From Bacillus salipaludis (GTDB taxonomy: Bacteria; Bacillota; Bacilli; Bacillales_B; DSM-18226), in the NCBI RefSeq assembly GCF_004358205.1, contig NZ_SMYO01000013.1, positions 1 through 64,000 of the forward strand: a stretch of DNA of 64,000 bases, given 5' to 3'. Below, one piece after another: positions 1-9,225 of the stretch (position 1 is its first letter; every line of letters begins with the position of its first letter). The notes beneath the pieces were generated by a model that was not told the DNA's origin, ran no database searches, and saw only the letters and a program-made list of their open reading frames with translations. A program made the position numbers and the translations under genes.

Positions 1-143
1 AGTCTTACAGGCAGGTTGCCCACGTGTTACTCACCCGTCCGCCGCTAATCAACAGGAGCAAGCTCCTATTGATTCGCTCGACTTGCATGTATTAGGCACG
101 CCGCCAGCGTTCGTCCTGAGCCAGGATCAAACTCTCCAAGAAA
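1..143 (-). rRNA. 16S rRNA, 5' end only (cut by window edge)
   Basis: The complement contains the universal 5' 16S block GAGAGTTTGATCCTGGCTCA (rc of about 117-136), followed by the GACGAACGCTGGCGG block. Transcription runs leftward out of the window, so only about the first 143 nt are present. The exact mature 5' end is estimated from the few bases that normally precede GGAGAG. Confidence 0.97.
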
Positions 144-235
144 GTTGATTTAGCTCATTTGTTACGTTGGCTCATGTCCTCTATATAATAGAAGAAACAC
201 GATTATTATTGTTTGTTGACGTTTTTGTTTGTTTA

Positions 236-249
236 GTTTTCAAAGAACA
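236..249 (-). promoter_or_regulatory. rRNA leader boxA antitermination element
   Basis: The complement reads TGTTCTTTGAAAAC, matching the boxA element of Bacillus rRNA leaders, which loads the NusB/NusE antitermination complex. It lies about 95 nt upstream of the 16S 5' end, where boxA is expected. Confidence 0.75.
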
Positions 250-279
250 ATAGCACTTATAAAAAGTGACAGGAATAAT

Positions 280-308
280 ATTTTATCAAACTTCTTAAAT
301 TCTATCAA
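280..308 (-). promoter_or_regulatory. rRNA promoter, proximal copy
   Basis: On the complement, -35 TTGATA (303-308) and -10 TAAAAT (280-285) are separated by 17 bp. This is the promoter nearest the 16S gene of three tandem candidates with identical spacing. Confidence 0.7.
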
Positions 309-366
309 TCATCAATTATTTCCAATTTCGATTGATTTTTGCACTCTTTTCAAGAGCAACTTTTAT

Positions 367-395
367 ATTTTATCACGTTGTATCTACTAAAACAA
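367..395 (-). promoter_or_regulatory. rRNA promoter, middle copy
   Basis: On the complement, -35 TTGTTT (390-395), 17-bp spacer, -10 TAAAAT (367-372). The sequence just downstream (GTTGCTCTTGAAAAGAGTG) resembles that following the distal copy, suggesting the promoters arose by duplication. Confidence 0.65.
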
Positions 396-452
396 GAGGA
401 AGTTTTTTCTGATCTTGTTTGCTTATCCACTCTTTCTGGGAGCGACTTTAAT

Positions 453-481
453 AATATAACACCGTGGGTGTAAACTTGCAA
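453..481 (-). promoter_or_regulatory. rRNA promoter, distal copy
   Basis: On the complement, -35 TTGCAA (476-481), 17-bp spacer, -10 TATATT (453-458). It is the most upstream of the three evenly built promoter candidates in front of the 16S gene. Confidence 0.6.
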
Positions 482-827
482 CAGAATTTTTTGAGAAGAA
501 CATTAAAGAAGGTACCAGATTTAATTCAGAAAATGTCAGATGTAGCATTTAAATAAAGTTGATTTGATTTAAAATACCCCACTTACCTGTATTTTTTTAA
601 AATAATAAGAATCCATTTTGATTGGTCAAAATGGATTTATTTAAAGAAAAAAACAGTAATCTCCGGCAATGAAATATATATTCAAGTTTTAAAGCATAGT
701 TGAAGACCAATGTGTAACCTTGTAAATTTCATTGTTTCAACTGAGGTTCATATTCTTAAGAGTAACTCCATTATTGTTAAAGCTCCCTCAAAGACATTAG
801 TGGCTGCACCTAGACGGTATAAAACAA
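482..827. other. non-coding spacer with an isolated hairpin
   Basis: No gene is visible between the rRNA promoters and the malate synthase terminator. It holds one strong hairpin at 611-636 (11-bp perfect stem, loop TTGG at 622-625). On the + strand it is followed by a weak T-rich stretch. No gene precedes it on that strand, so its role is unclear. Confidence 0.5.
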
Positions 828-850
828 GGCATTCTTATCACTAGAATGCC
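828..850 (-). terminator. terminator of malate synthase G
   Basis: Stem GGCATTCT (828-835) pairs with AGAATGCC (843-850). On the minus strand it is followed by TTGTTTTA. It lies 24 bp past the glcB stop codon. Confidence 0.8.
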
Positions 851-873
851 TCTTATCATATCCATATGAATAA

Positions 874-3054
874 TTATTGATCTACTGCAAACTTTGCTTT
901 TGCTTCAATACGTCTTCGATGAAGAATTGGTTCAGTATAGCCATTTGGCTGGTCATAACCTTCGAAAATCAGGTCGCAAGCAGCCTGGAAAGCCACAGAG
1001 TCGTCAAAATTGGGAGCAATTGATCGATAATAAGAATCTCCTAGATTTTGCTGGTCTACTACTTTTGCCATGCGCTGCAATGTATCAAGGACCTGCTCTT
1101 TTGTACAAATACCATGGTGAAGCCAGTTAGTCAAATGCTGACTAGAAATTCTTAATGTTGCACGATCTTCCATTAATCCCACATTATTGATATCCAATAC
1201 TTTTGAACAGCCAACTCCTTGGTCAACCCAGCGGACAACATAGCCAAGAAGAGTTTGGCAATTATTATTTAGTTCTTCCTGAATTTCCTCAGTAGTCCAG
1301 TTAAGGTTTTTAACAACTGGAATTTCTAAAATATCTTCAAGTAAGTCTGCTGACTGATTTAGTTTTTCATTCTGCACTGCTTTTACATCTACTTCATGGT
1401 AGTGTAAAGCATGCAATGTTGCAGCTGTTGGAGATGGTACCCAAGCGGTATTTGCTCCGGTTTTTAATTGACCAATCTTTTGCTTAAGCATATCAGACAT
1501 TAAATCTGGCATTGCCCACATTCCTTTTCCAATCTGGGCACGGTCGATTAAGCCGCATGAGAGTCCTGCAATTACATTTGATTGTTCATACCCCTGCAGC
1601 CATTTGGATGATTTCATATCATTCTTCCGAATCATTGGGCCAGCTTCCATAGAGGTATGAATTTCATCTCCTGTTCGGTCGAGGAACCCGGTATTTATAA
1701 ATACTACCCGGTCTTTAACTTGTTTAATACATGCTTTCAAATTCAATGTCGTTCTTCGTTCTTCATCCATTACACCTATTTTAAGAGTGTTTCGTTCAAG
1801 TCCAAGTAAATCTTCAACCCTGCTAAAAAGCTGATTAGCAAAAGCGACCTCTTCTGACCCATGCATTTTCGGCTTTACAATATAGATAGATCCCTTTTCC
1901 GTGTTTTGGTATTGGCCATTTCCAAGCAGCGTATGTTTCGCGACAAGGCTCGTGATGACAGCATCCATTATCCCTTCTTGTATCTCATCCCCGTTTTGAT
2001 CGAGGATTGCACTATTTGTCATCAAATGTCCTACATTACGGACAAATAGTAGGGAACGGCCTTTTAACGTAATTTCTTTTCCCTTGGCCGATACGTACCT
2101 ACGATCCGGGTTGAGCATCCGTGTCATGACTTTATCGCCTTTTTTGAAAGTTGATGATAAGTTTCCTTTCATAAGGCCCAACCAGTTTCGATAGACTAAC
2201 ACCTTGTCCTCGGCATCTACCGCAGCGACAGAGTCCTCGCAATCGATAATCGTTGTAACAGCTGCTTCTAAGAGGACATCTTTAATACCAGCATTATCCG
2301 TTTTGCCGATCGGATGATTTCGGTCGATTTGAATTTCAAAATGAAGTCCGTTATTTTTCAGCAAGATAGCAGAAGGGTTTTCCTGATCACCCTGGTAGCC
2401 GACAAATTTTGCTTCATTCTTTAGACCAGTCTTGATACCATTGCTTAAAGAAACGGTAAGTTTTCCATCTGCCAACCCGTAGCGAACTACTTCCTTGTGA
2501 GAGAAATCTTTTAAGGGCGCCGCTTGGTCTAGAAAATTTCTAGCAAATTCGATTACTTTTTTGCCGCGGACAGGGTTATAACCGCCTTGATGTTGGGCTC
2601 CATCCTCCTCACTGATTGCATCTGTACCGTATAAAGCATCATAAAGGCTACCCCAACGAGCATTGGCTGCATTAATCGCATAACGCGCATTATTTACCGG
2701 TACAACTAATTGCGGGCCTGCCTGTAGAGTGATTTCATCATCCACTCCAGCTGTAACAATCTCAAAATCTTCTACTTCCGGTTCGAGATAACCAATTTCC
2801 CCCAAAAACGACTTATATGTATCGAGGTCAAAGTTTCCTTTGTTTTCGCGATACCATGTATTTAGTTTGCTTTGAATAACTTCACGTGTCATTAATAACT
2901 TCTTGTTAAGAGGTGTTAAGTCATGGATTAACCCTTCAAAACCAGACCAAAACTGATTTGTATCCAATCCACTACCTGGAAGGGCTTCTGAATTAATAAA
3001 TTCATAGAGTTCTTGAGCTACTTGAAGTTTTCCTTTTTTAATATAATTTACCAT
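874..3054 (-). CDS. glcB: malate synthase G
   Basis: Condenses glyoxylate with acetyl-CoA to give malate in the cytoplasm. The 726-residue length matches the monomeric G isoform (about 720), not the A isoform (about 530). Visible family landmarks include [16 protein letters not shown] (around 270-285), the RMLNPDRRY segment (around 314) and [20 protein letters not shown] text around 430. The ATG at 3054 follows a GGGGGG Shine-Dalgarno. The gene is monocistronic with its own terminator. A 24-bp motif shared with the allantoin and glyoxylate operons sits 54 bp upstream (3108-3131), which ties this gene to disposal of glyoxylate made from purines. Nothing suggests damage. Function is secure; co-regulation is inferred. 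Confidence 0.96.
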   Translation of the reverse strand: MVNYIKKGKLQVAQELYEFINSEALPGSGLDTNQFWSGFEGLIHDLTPLNKKLLMTREVIQSKLNTWYRENKGNFDLDTYKSFLGEIGYLEPEVEDFEIVTAGVDDEITLQAGPQLVVPVNNARYAINAANARWGSLYDALYGTDAISEEDGAQHQGGYNPVRGKKVIEFARNFLDQAAPLKDFSHKEVVRYGLADGKLTVSLSNGIKTGLKNEAKFVGYQGDQENPSAILLKNNGLHFEIQIDRNHPIGKTDNAGIKDVLLEAAVTTIIDCEDSVAAVDAEDKVLVYRNWLGLMKGNLSSTFKKGDKVMTRMLNPDRRYVSAKGKEITLKGRSLLFVRNVGHLMTNSAILDQNGDEIQEGIMDAVITSLVAKHTLLGNGQYQNTEKGSIYIVKPKMHGSEEVAFANQLFSRVEDLLGLERNTLKIGVMDEERRTTLNLKACIKQVKDRVVFINTGFLDRTGDEIHTSMEAGPMIRKNDMKSSKWLQGYEQSNVIAGLSCGLIDRAQIGKGMWAMPDLMSDMLKQKIGQLKTGANTAWVPSPTAATLHALHYHEVDVKAVQNEKLNQSADLLEDILEIPVVKNLNWTTEEIQEELNNNCQTLLGYVVRWVDQGVGCSKVLDINNVGLMEDRATLRISSQHLTNWLHHGICTKEQVLDTLQRMAKVVDQQNLGDSYYRSIAPNFDDSVAFQAACDLIFEGYDQPNGYTEPILHRRRIEAKAKFAVDQ

Positions 3055-3107
3055 GATACGATTCCCCCCAAATTAATTGAAATACAATTTGTGTTTTCAC
3101 TTCGTCG

Positions 3108-3131
3108 TTTGTTATTACGCCACAACGTTTC
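3108..3131 (-). promoter_or_regulatory. shared 24-bp motif, copy 1 (upstream of glcB)
   Basis: The + strand reads TTTGTTAT, 11 bp, GTTTC. The spacer ends in AAC as in most other copies. It lies about 54 bp upstream of the glcB ATG, a distance suiting an activator or operator next to the promoter. Confidence 0.5.
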
Positions 3132-3874
3132 ATTATTTGTTTAAAATAGCATAGCATGATAATCTATTTTATTTCAATATTTTTCAAAATATTTATTTCA
3201 AAATTGTAAATTTTAAAATAAATATTTTATTACTTCATTTATTATTGATTTTTATGTAAATCTCAGACAAAGTGTAACCAAACTTTATTGAATGAAATTG
3301 GGGATAAATATTACATCTGCTTAATTTGTTCATTACTTACGGCACTAATCTTTCTTGTCTAATTAACGTAGATTTTGGGCCGTTCAGTTCCAAAAAACAC
3401 ATCTTGAAATGGTAAAAATATATTCTTCCTTCTGTCTAGTTCATACTAAGATAAAAGAATCCTAGTTTTTAAAAACAATAATCCTTCACGGAAATAAATG
3501 AGAGGCGGTTTTGAGGTTAAATAGAAAACGACTTATTAAACAGGAGTGTATTTCACTACTTTTTGAGTATTTGAAGAGCTTGAACGAGGAACTAACCGGG
3601 GAGAGTAAACCAAAAGGGGTAACAATTAATTAACTTCAACGTTACTAACGTGAAATATTACTGGAACAACTACAGTTATATCATCCATCAAAATCTAATA
3701 ATAAAATTAGCACAGATTAATTAAAATAAATTATCCTTGGACATACTAACGCCAATCTGTGTTTATATTGTTGTGTCCGTATGTCCAAGTTTTCAAAAAA
3801 AATACTGTATGTCTGCTCATAACTTTGCGTGTAGTTTGTTTTCCTAGACAACTATATCAGTGAATAGGCTTTCT
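3132..3874. other. non-coding spacer between glcB and malic enzyme
   Basis: About 740 bp of AT-rich sequence with stop codons in all frames. A degenerate repeat of TATTGTTGTGTCCGTATGTCC-like text occurs near 3735-3785 (GGACATACTAACGCC and CCGTATGTCC arms), but no gene or convincing terminator was seen. Confidence 0.4.
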
Positions 3875-5119
3875 TTATAAAAAAATTGGCTGTTTTTCTT
3901 CTACTAATAAAAGATTCTTTTTGATTTCTTCTACATTAACATGTTTTTGTGAAACACCAGTTTCCATCGCTGCGCTGGCAACAGCTGCTGCTACATGTGC
4001 TGCAACTCTTCGGTCGAATGGATCTGGAATAACATAATCCACATTCAGCTCCTTATCTGAGATCAATCCCGCAATGGCATAAACAGCTGCCATCTTCATT
4101 TCTTCATTGATTTCTCTTGCGTAAACATCTAATGCACCACGGAAAATTCCTGGGAACGCCAATACGTTGTTGACCTGATTCGGAAAATCAGAACGGCCTG
4201 TTCCAATAACTAGCACTCCGGCTTCTTTTGCATCTTCCGGCATGATTTCCGGAACCGGATTGGCCATAGCAAAAATAATCGGATGATGGTTCATGGTACG
4301 AATCATTTCTTTCGTTACAGCACCAGCGGCTGACACACCAATAAATACATCAGCTCCCTCAAGTGCATCTGCCAGTGTCCCTTGCCTTTGTCCTTTATTG
4401 GTGATTCGAGCCATTTCCTCTTTGAACGGATTCATCCCGAAAGGACGTCCTTCATAAAGGATCCCTTTTGTGTCACATAAAATAACATCATTTACCCCTA
4501 TATGAAGTAAGAGCTTCACAATCGCTACACCGGCTGCTCCAGCGCCGTTGGTCACGACACGAATATCCTCGATTTTTTTGTCAGCCAATTTAAGAGCGTT
4601 GATTAACCCTGCAGCCGTTACGATGGCCGTCCCATGCTGGTCATCATGGAAAATAGGAATATCACACACCTTTCGTAAGCGATCTTCAATTTCAAAGCAT
4701 TGCGGTGCCGCGATATCTTCTAAATTAACTCCACCAAAAGTCGGTTCCAATAATTTGACGACCTCCACGATTTTATCCGGATCCGTTGTATCCAGGCAAA
4801 TCGGGAATGCATCTACGCCTGCAAATGATTTGAATAATAATGCTTTTCCTTCCATAACAGGCATAGCAGCTTTCGGGCCTATATTACCAAGACCAAGTAC
4901 GGCAGTTCCGTCCGAGATAACAGCAACGAGATTCCCTTTCATGGTGTAATCATAGACTTTGCTTTCATCCTCATGAATGTCCAGGCAAGGCTCCGCTACA
5001 CCTGGAGAGTAGGCAAGACTTAAATCATTTGCATCTTGCACAGGAATTTTTGAATGAACCCCCAGTTTTCCTTGATACTTTTTGTGTATCTTTAATGCTT
5101 CTTCACGTAACGTTGACAT
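3875..5119 (-). CDS. malic enzyme (malate dehydrogenase, oxaloacetate-decarboxylating)
   Basis: Oxidatively decarboxylates malate to pyruvate. The 414-residue protein is of the short bacterial type (YtsJ-like, about 410), with SLAYSPGVAEPC near the N-terminus, the DGTAVLGLGNIGP block, metal-binding GGVNLEDIAAP, HDDQHGTA and a nucleotide-binding NGAGAAGVA. The first in-frame ATG is at 5152, but the start at 5119 is preferred because AGAGGGATTG precedes it and family members begin MS-LREEAL. Following malate synthase G, this enzyme would turn malate made from glyoxylate into pyruvate. Two copies of the shared 24-bp motif lie upstream (5313 and 5452). Whether it uses NAD or NADP cannot be read from the sequence. 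Confidence 0.93.
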   Translation of the reverse strand: MSTLREEALKIHKKYQGKLGVHSKIPVQDANDLSLAYSPGVAEPCLDIHEDESKVYDYTMKGNLVAVISDGTAVLGLGNIGPKAAMPVMEGKALLFKSFAGVDAFPICLDTTDPDKIVEVVKLLEPTFGGVNLEDIAAPQCFEIEDRLRKVCDIPIFHDDQHGTAIVTAAGLINALKLADKKIEDIRVVTNGAGAAGVAIVKLLLHIGVNDVILCDTKGILYEGRPFGMNPFKEEMARITNKGQRQGTLADALEGADVFIGVSAAGAVTKEMIRTMNHHPIIFAMANPVPEIMPEDAKEAGVLVIGTGRSDFPNQVNNVLAFPGIFRGALDVYAREINEEMKMAAVYAIAGLISDKELNVDYVIPDPFDRRVAAHVAAAVASAAMETGVSQKHVNVEEIKKNLLLVEEKQPIFL

Positions 5120-5312
5120 ACAATCCCTCTTTCCATTTCTTAATGGTTGCACTATTTGTTGTTGCTACTATCTCCAATTCTCCTGGGGCAGAAAATGAAC
5201 CTCATAGATGTCCGCTTCCTGCATGGTTTACAATGTGCCGCGAATTTCTTTTGATAAACCTAATTAAATTCCCCCTCTATCTGGTGCTAACACCACCTTT
5301 CCTTTCTTTTCG

Positions 5313-5336
5313 TTGCTTATTAAGGAACTGTGTTTC
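5313..5336 (-). promoter_or_regulatory. shared 24-bp motif, copy 2 (upstream of malic enzyme)
   Basis: The + strand reads TTGCTTAT, 11 bp, GTTTC, an exact match to both conserved arms. It lies about 194 bp upstream of the malic enzyme start. Confidence 0.55.
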
Positions 5337-5568
5337 TATAATTTCTTAAAAAAAAGCAACGATTTACAGATTACTTTTTACAATGAAGAAATTCTGAAAC
5401 TCATTTTATAGATCCAAAACCATACATTTTCACTTCGATACCTCCATTAAGTTGCCTATTGTGAAACAAAGTTCCATAATTGTTTTGTTTACGGAAATCT
5501 TACCATTCTATCTAATCACTTTCAATATATTTTTAGAAAATTTATTCAATTCATAATTCTAATCTTCC
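5337..5568 (-). promoter_or_regulatory. spacer with a weaker copy of the shared motif (5452-5475)
   Basis: This stretch upstream of the malic enzyme contains TTGCCTAT, 11 bp, GTTCC (5452-5475), one mismatch in each arm relative to the shared motif. It is a plausible second site for the same regulator. No gene is visible. Confidence 0.3.
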
Positions 5569-6510
5569 TCAAATCGTTCCACTCACTTCATAAATATCAC
5601 TTCTAACTGATTCATCGGTTTGTTCCCATCTGAATATATTTGTTAATTTACCGAGCTTTTCAATTTCAACTGTTACTGCATCGCCATCTTTTAACCAAAC
5701 CCTTTTGTCCTTAGAATATCCCAAAATTACCCCTTCCGGCGTTCCGGTTAAAATGATGTCACCTGGTTGAAGTGTTAAATGCTTGGAAACATAACTTACT
5801 AGTTCTTCACAACTAAAAATCATATCTGAAGTATTTGAATCTTGTCGTAATTCTCCATTAAGGGATAAGGTAATCTTTAAGTTATTGGGATTTTCGACTT
5901 CCTCTTTGCTAACCAAATTGGGACCAATTGGACAAAATCCATCACTTGTTTTCCCTAGCATCCACTGTGAAGATTTATTTTGTAAATCACGGGCGGATAC
6001 ATCATTCGCAGCGCAATAACCATAAACGATAGAAAGTGCATTTTCCACCTTTACATTTTTTGCCTTTTGGCCGATAACAATAGCTAATTCTGCTTCATAA
6101 TCAACTTGTGAAGATGTAATTGGAATGAAAATATCTTTTCCATGTGCATTTATCGCGTTATTAAATTTACTAAATAAAATTGGAGCTAAAGGGAAAGGCA
6201 TATTACACTCAATTGCATGCTTTTTGTAATTTAATCCGATGCAGATTATTTTCTGGGGCTTAGGTACACATGGTCCGTAGTTAAGTGAATCTTCCTTATA
6301 AAATAAGTCATCCTCCATTAGTGAATGCTCGATCAGCCTTTGAAGTCCCAGTTTTGCACTTTCTCCTAGAGTAACTAATTCAAATACTGTTTTAGGTATA
6401 TTATTTATATAGGGAAACTTGGCATATGCAGCTTCAATATCTAATACTCCCCTATTTGTTTTAACTCCTAAAACTAGCCGATTATTTTTATAAAAAGTAA
6501 CAGTAATCAT
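5569..6510 (-). CDS. fumarylacetoacetate hydrolase family protein
   Basis: Metal-dependent C-C hydrolase, decarboxylase or isomerase of the FAH superfamily, 313 residues. The catalytic C-terminal fold is visible: ICIGLNYKKHA (around 90), the metal-binding DYEAELA motif (about 137), NDVSARDLQ, a K/W segment and GDIILTGTPEGV near 250. Substrates in this family are acylpyruvates or 2-oxo acids; none can be assigned here. The ATG follows TTTAGGAGGATTCGAAG. It is the last gene of an apparent MFS, racemase-fold, FAH operon, but a 278-bp structured gap separates it from the gene before. A 14-bp perfect palindrome lies 71 bp upstream of its start. Family is sure, reaction unknown. Confidence 0.9.
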   Translation of the reverse strand: MITVTFYKNNRLVLGVKTNRGVLDIEAAYAKFPYINNIPKTVFELVTLGESAKLGLQRLIEHSLMEDDLFYKEDSLNYGPCVPKPQKIICIGLNYKKHAIECNMPFPLAPILFSKFNNAINAHGKDIFIPITSSQVDYEAELAIVIGQKAKNVKVENALSIVYGYCAANDVSARDLQNKSSQWMLGKTSDGFCPIGPNLVSKEEVENPNNLKITLSLNGELRQDSNTSDMIFSCEELVSYVSKHLTLQPGDIILTGTPEGVILGYSKDKRVWLKDGDAVTVEIEKLGKLTNIFRWEQTDESVRSDIYEVSGTI

Positions 6511-6580
6511 CTTCGAATCCTCCTAAATAAATTAACGAAAATTGACTCGAGATAGCCGTTATGTATACAGGTTAAAAAAT

Positions 6581-6594
6581 ACATACATGTATGT
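6581..6594. promoter_or_regulatory. 14-bp perfect palindrome, candidate operator
   Basis: ACATACATGTATGT is a perfect inverted repeat 71 bp upstream of the FAH-family gene. Dyads of this size are typical of GntR/FCD or LacI operators. No second copy was noticed in the window. Confidence 0.4.
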
Positions 6595-6604
6595 TATAAT
6601 AAAT

Positions 6605-6713
6605 GGTATCTGCACATTGAAAATTGCATACGTAAAGGGTTGGGACAGCAAACCTTCTGTCCCGTAAAATGTATGGAGTCGGTAAAGATTACGTAATCAA
6701 CCATGCAGATACC
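6605..6713 (-). other. compact structured element with 10-bp terminal inverted repeats
   Basis: GGTATCTGCA (6605-6614) pairs perfectly with TGCAGATACC (6704-6713). Nested inside are the hairpin GGGACAG/CTGTCCC (6642-6663, 8-nt loop) and the palindrome GATTACGTAATC (6687-6698). The layout is a closing stem around two hairpins. It could be an RNA regulator in the FAH leader or a MITE-like remnant. It does not match any riboswitch class I can recall. Confidence 0.4.
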
Positions 6714-6746
6714 TGTATTTTTATATGTCAAGAATAAAAATGTCGT

Positions 6747-6778
6747 GAGCAGTACAACCCCCCACAGGTTGAATGCTC
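6747..6778 (-). terminator. possible intra-operon terminator after the racemase-fold gene
   Basis: GAGCAGTACAACC (6747-6759) pairs imperfectly with GGTTGAATGCTC (6767-6778), 11 bp past the stop of the preceding gene. On the minus strand an ATTTTTATT tract follows after a short gap. It probably attenuates transcription into the FAH gene. Confidence 0.45.
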
Positions 6779-6788
6779 TGTTTTTGAC

Positions 6789-7529
6789 TTAGTTATTTAC
6801 TGTTACCTTTGAAAATACTTTTCCCCATTCTTTAAGTATATTAGGATCTATATCTACCATTTTTAAACATTCCCACATTAGTACATTAATAGTGTCATAC
6901 ATTGGTAATTTATATGTTTTTTCATAGTATTCTACTTTATTTACTGCAGGAAAGTTCGTACATACTACACTTATTGCATCTGCAGGCAAAACAGATACCG
7001 ATTTAATTTGCTCTTCAATTCTTTCTTGTGATACGAGAGCGAAAGAACGATTGTGTGTTTGAGCAAGTCCTGAAATATTAATCGTATCAACATTACAATG
7101 CTTTTTATATTGTTCTGCAATTAGTTTATTAATTTCAGGAATGTATGGAGTTACAAGGTGAACCGATTTAATATTGTGCTCTTTAAACGCTCTTACTTGA
7201 GACAACATGGAAGTAGTTGCTGGAATACCTGTTCTTTTGGTAATAGCTTCACAAAGTTCACGGTCTGCTTCAAAACCAAGCCATCCACCAGAGGTCCCGT
7301 TCCATGCAATCACATCTACTTCAGCATGTGCTAACAATTCTGCAGCCTGGAGCATTGGCTCAAAATTAAATTGACTTAAAGCGTCTTGTTCAAGTGAAAT
7401 TTTAGTAACCTCAAAGCGTCCATAGTGGCAAGTTACTTCTGGAACATTATAAAGCATTCTGGAACAAATTGGCTCTAAGGTTGTGTTAGAAGAAGGAGTA
7501 AGCATTCCAATTTTTTTAGGTTCTTTCAT
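6789..7529 (-). CDS. Asp/Glu racemase superfamily protein, maleate isomerase / arylmalonate decarboxylase-like
   Basis: 246 residues with the two-lobed racemase fold and the N-terminal signature MLTPSSNTTLEP typical of maleate isomerase and arylmalonate decarboxylase relatives. The first catalytic cysteine position is replaced: the loop reads W76-N-G-T-S80. The second cysteine is present (Cys190, in VVCTNF). A Gly-Thr-Ser loop with only the distal cysteine is the pattern of arylmalonate decarboxylase, while racemases and maleate isomerase use two cysteines. A decarboxylase or a one-cysteine isomerase is therefore likelier than a racemase. The ATG follows AGGAGGAATTATC. It lies 28 bp after an MFS carrier gene and before an FAH-family gene, so a small dicarboxylate is a reasonable substrate guess. 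Confidence 0.85.
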   Translation of the reverse strand: MKEPKKIGMLTPSSNTTLEPICSRMLYNVPEVTCHYGRFEVTKISLEQDALSQFNFEPMLQAAELLAHAEVDVIAWNGTSGGWLGFEADRELCEAITKRTGIPATTSMLSQVRAFKEHNIKSVHLVTPYIPEINKLIAEQYKKHCNVDTINISGLAQTHNRSFALVSQERIEEQIKSVSVLPADAISVVCTNFPAVNKVEYYEKTYKLPMYDTINVLMWECLKMVDIDPNILKEWGKVFSKVTVNN

Positions 7530-7557
7530 GATAATTCCTCCTATTAAATTTAATGTT

Positions 7558-8904
7558 TTATTTTACACTGCTACTTGAACTGCCAATTTTTTTATTGTAA
7601 TTTATTAAACTTGAAACCGTCGCCAAAAGAAGACCAGCGAAGACAAACACCATTAATGCCAAGAAATAAGATCCTGTTGTCGATACAATAAGACCAATAT
7701 AAATTGGAGTTATAACACCTGCAATATTCCCAGCGAAGTTCATACATCCACCCACTGTACCAATATGTTCACGTTGTGAAATTGCAGCAGGAACACTCCA
7801 ATACAAGCCGCCCCAACGAAGGAAGAATAACGCAAATGACAGTGTTGTTATCGCCATAGTTACAGAAGTTGACTTACTTAACAAAAAGATGGATAGTGCA
7901 GTCATGATTCCGGCTATGGATAACATCGTTCTCATCACCGTGTTATAATTACCGCCTTTTTCGCGCCACTTGTCTGTAATCCACCCACCAATGAGTTCAC
8001 CGATAAATCCTGAACCGAAAATAATTAGAATAGAGCCGCCAATCGACTTAATGTCCAGATTTTGTGTTGCAGCAAGATATGATGGACCCCATGTCATTAA
8101 TCCATAGAATACAGTGTTAAATGAAAACCATCCAAGACACATACACCAGAAATTACGAGCTGTCAGATAATCCTTTGCACCGATTTTAATTCCAGTAGCA
8201 TTACGCTTATGCTCTTCGTACTCCTCTTCGAGAGCTTTACGAATATATTCACGTTCTGCCTCGTTGACTTTTGAATTTCCTTCTGGTCCGCCTTTAATAA
8301 CTCTCCATACCAAAAATGCGACAACAATGGTAAGGATACCAGCCCCAATTAAAGCGCCGCGCCAGCCGCCAAACCATGCCATAAATCCAACAATAATAGG
8401 TCCACCAATTGCTGTACCTAATGGTGCACCGCTATCAATGATCGTGGCTCCGCGGCCCCTTTCCTTTGAACTAAGCCAAATCGACTGTAATTTCGAACAT
8501 CCCGGCATAACAGGTGCCTCTGTTATTCCAAGCAAAACTCGAAGAAACAAAAGTGTTTTTGCACCTGATATAAAACCTGTTAATGCTTGGACAATCCCCC
8601 ATCCAAGTGCAGCACCATACACTACTTTTTCTGGGCGGTATTTGTCGGCAATCCAACCTGATGGAATTTGCATTAAGGCATATCCCCAAAAGAAAGAACT
8701 AAGAATAAGTCCTACGATAGCAGGATCTAAATTTAAATCCTTTTGGATTGCAGGCATTGCAATAGACAATACTGCTCGGTCAACATAGTTAATTGTCACG
8801 AGCATAAGCAGCATAAAAAATACTCGCCAACGGATATTAGTTGGTTTTGCCGCTAAATCAATAAGCGATTCTTGCACATTTAGATTTACGTTACCTCTTG
8901 CCAT
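7558..8904 (-). CDS. MFS transporter, anion:cation symporter family
   Basis: 448-residue membrane carrier with about 12 transmembrane helices. It begins NYVDRAVLSIAMPAI, a hallmark of the ACS family that carries organic anions such as glucarate, galactonate, hexuronates and phthalate. The cytoplasmic-loop signature G-W-I-A-D-K-Y-R is at about 80. The ATG follows AAAAAGGGGGATTTTT. It is the first gene of the operon with the racemase-fold and FAH-fold genes, so it probably imports their substrate. A GntR operator-like dyad lies 250 bp upstream (9154-9168). A truncated relative of this carrier survives at 17.24-17.47 kb. Confidence 0.92.
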   Translation of the reverse strand: MARGNVNLNVQESLIDLAAKPTNIRWRVFFMLLMLVTINYVDRAVLSIAMPAIQKDLNLDPAIVGLILSSFFWGYALMQIPSGWIADKYRPEKVVYGAALGWGIVQALTGFISGAKTLLFLRVLLGITEAPVMPGCSKLQSIWLSSKERGRGATIIDSGAPLGTAIGGPIIVGFMAWFGGWRGALIGAGILTIVVAFLVWRVIKGGPEGNSKVNEAEREYIRKALEEEYEEHKRNATGIKIGAKDYLTARNFWCMCLGWFSFNTVFYGLMTWGPSYLAATQNLDIKSIGGSILIIFGSGFIGELIGGWITDKWREKGGNYNTVMRTMLSIAGIMTALSIFLLSKSTSVTMAITTLSFALFFLRWGGLYWSVPAAISQREHIGTVGGCMNFAGNIAGVITPIYIGLIVSTTGSYFLALMVFVFAGLLLATVSSLINYNKKIGSSSSSVK

Positions 8905-9153
8905 AAAAATCCCCCTTTTTAAGATAAAGATGTTCGGTGTGTTTTACTCCAAAAATTAGATAATGTTTAGGAATCACCCCCTTCAATAACTGGGAAACAC
9001 ACCTGGGGACTTTACAAGATGTTTTCATTTAGCAACTAACGTTTAATTGAACAATGTAAACACCCTTACAATGGTATCGCTTACAAAATTATCTGCAGTT
9101 CCTGTTACTTTGGTAGATCAAATCAGATTTCTCCATATCAAGCAGCATTTTAT

Positions 9154-9168
9154 TGTCGTCTGTCGACA
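9154..9168. promoter_or_regulatory. GntR operator-like site TGTC-N7-GACA (MFS operon)
   Basis: TGTCGTCTGTCGACA is followed by CTTTATTTA. The same 24 bp recurs with one difference at 19493, and a diverged copy with the same spacing sits in front of the gntR gene (9934). The three sites share the dyad TGTC-N7-GACA. Confidence 0.6.
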
Positions 9169-9225
9169 CTTTATTTATCCCCCCTCTATATTTATCATTA
9201 TGTAAACAACATAGAAAAACAGGTC

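Noticed and set aside
6605..6713. c-di-GMP or THF riboswitch
   Set aside because: Some words resemble GEMM loops (GCAAACC), but the conserved order of core motifs is not met on either strand.
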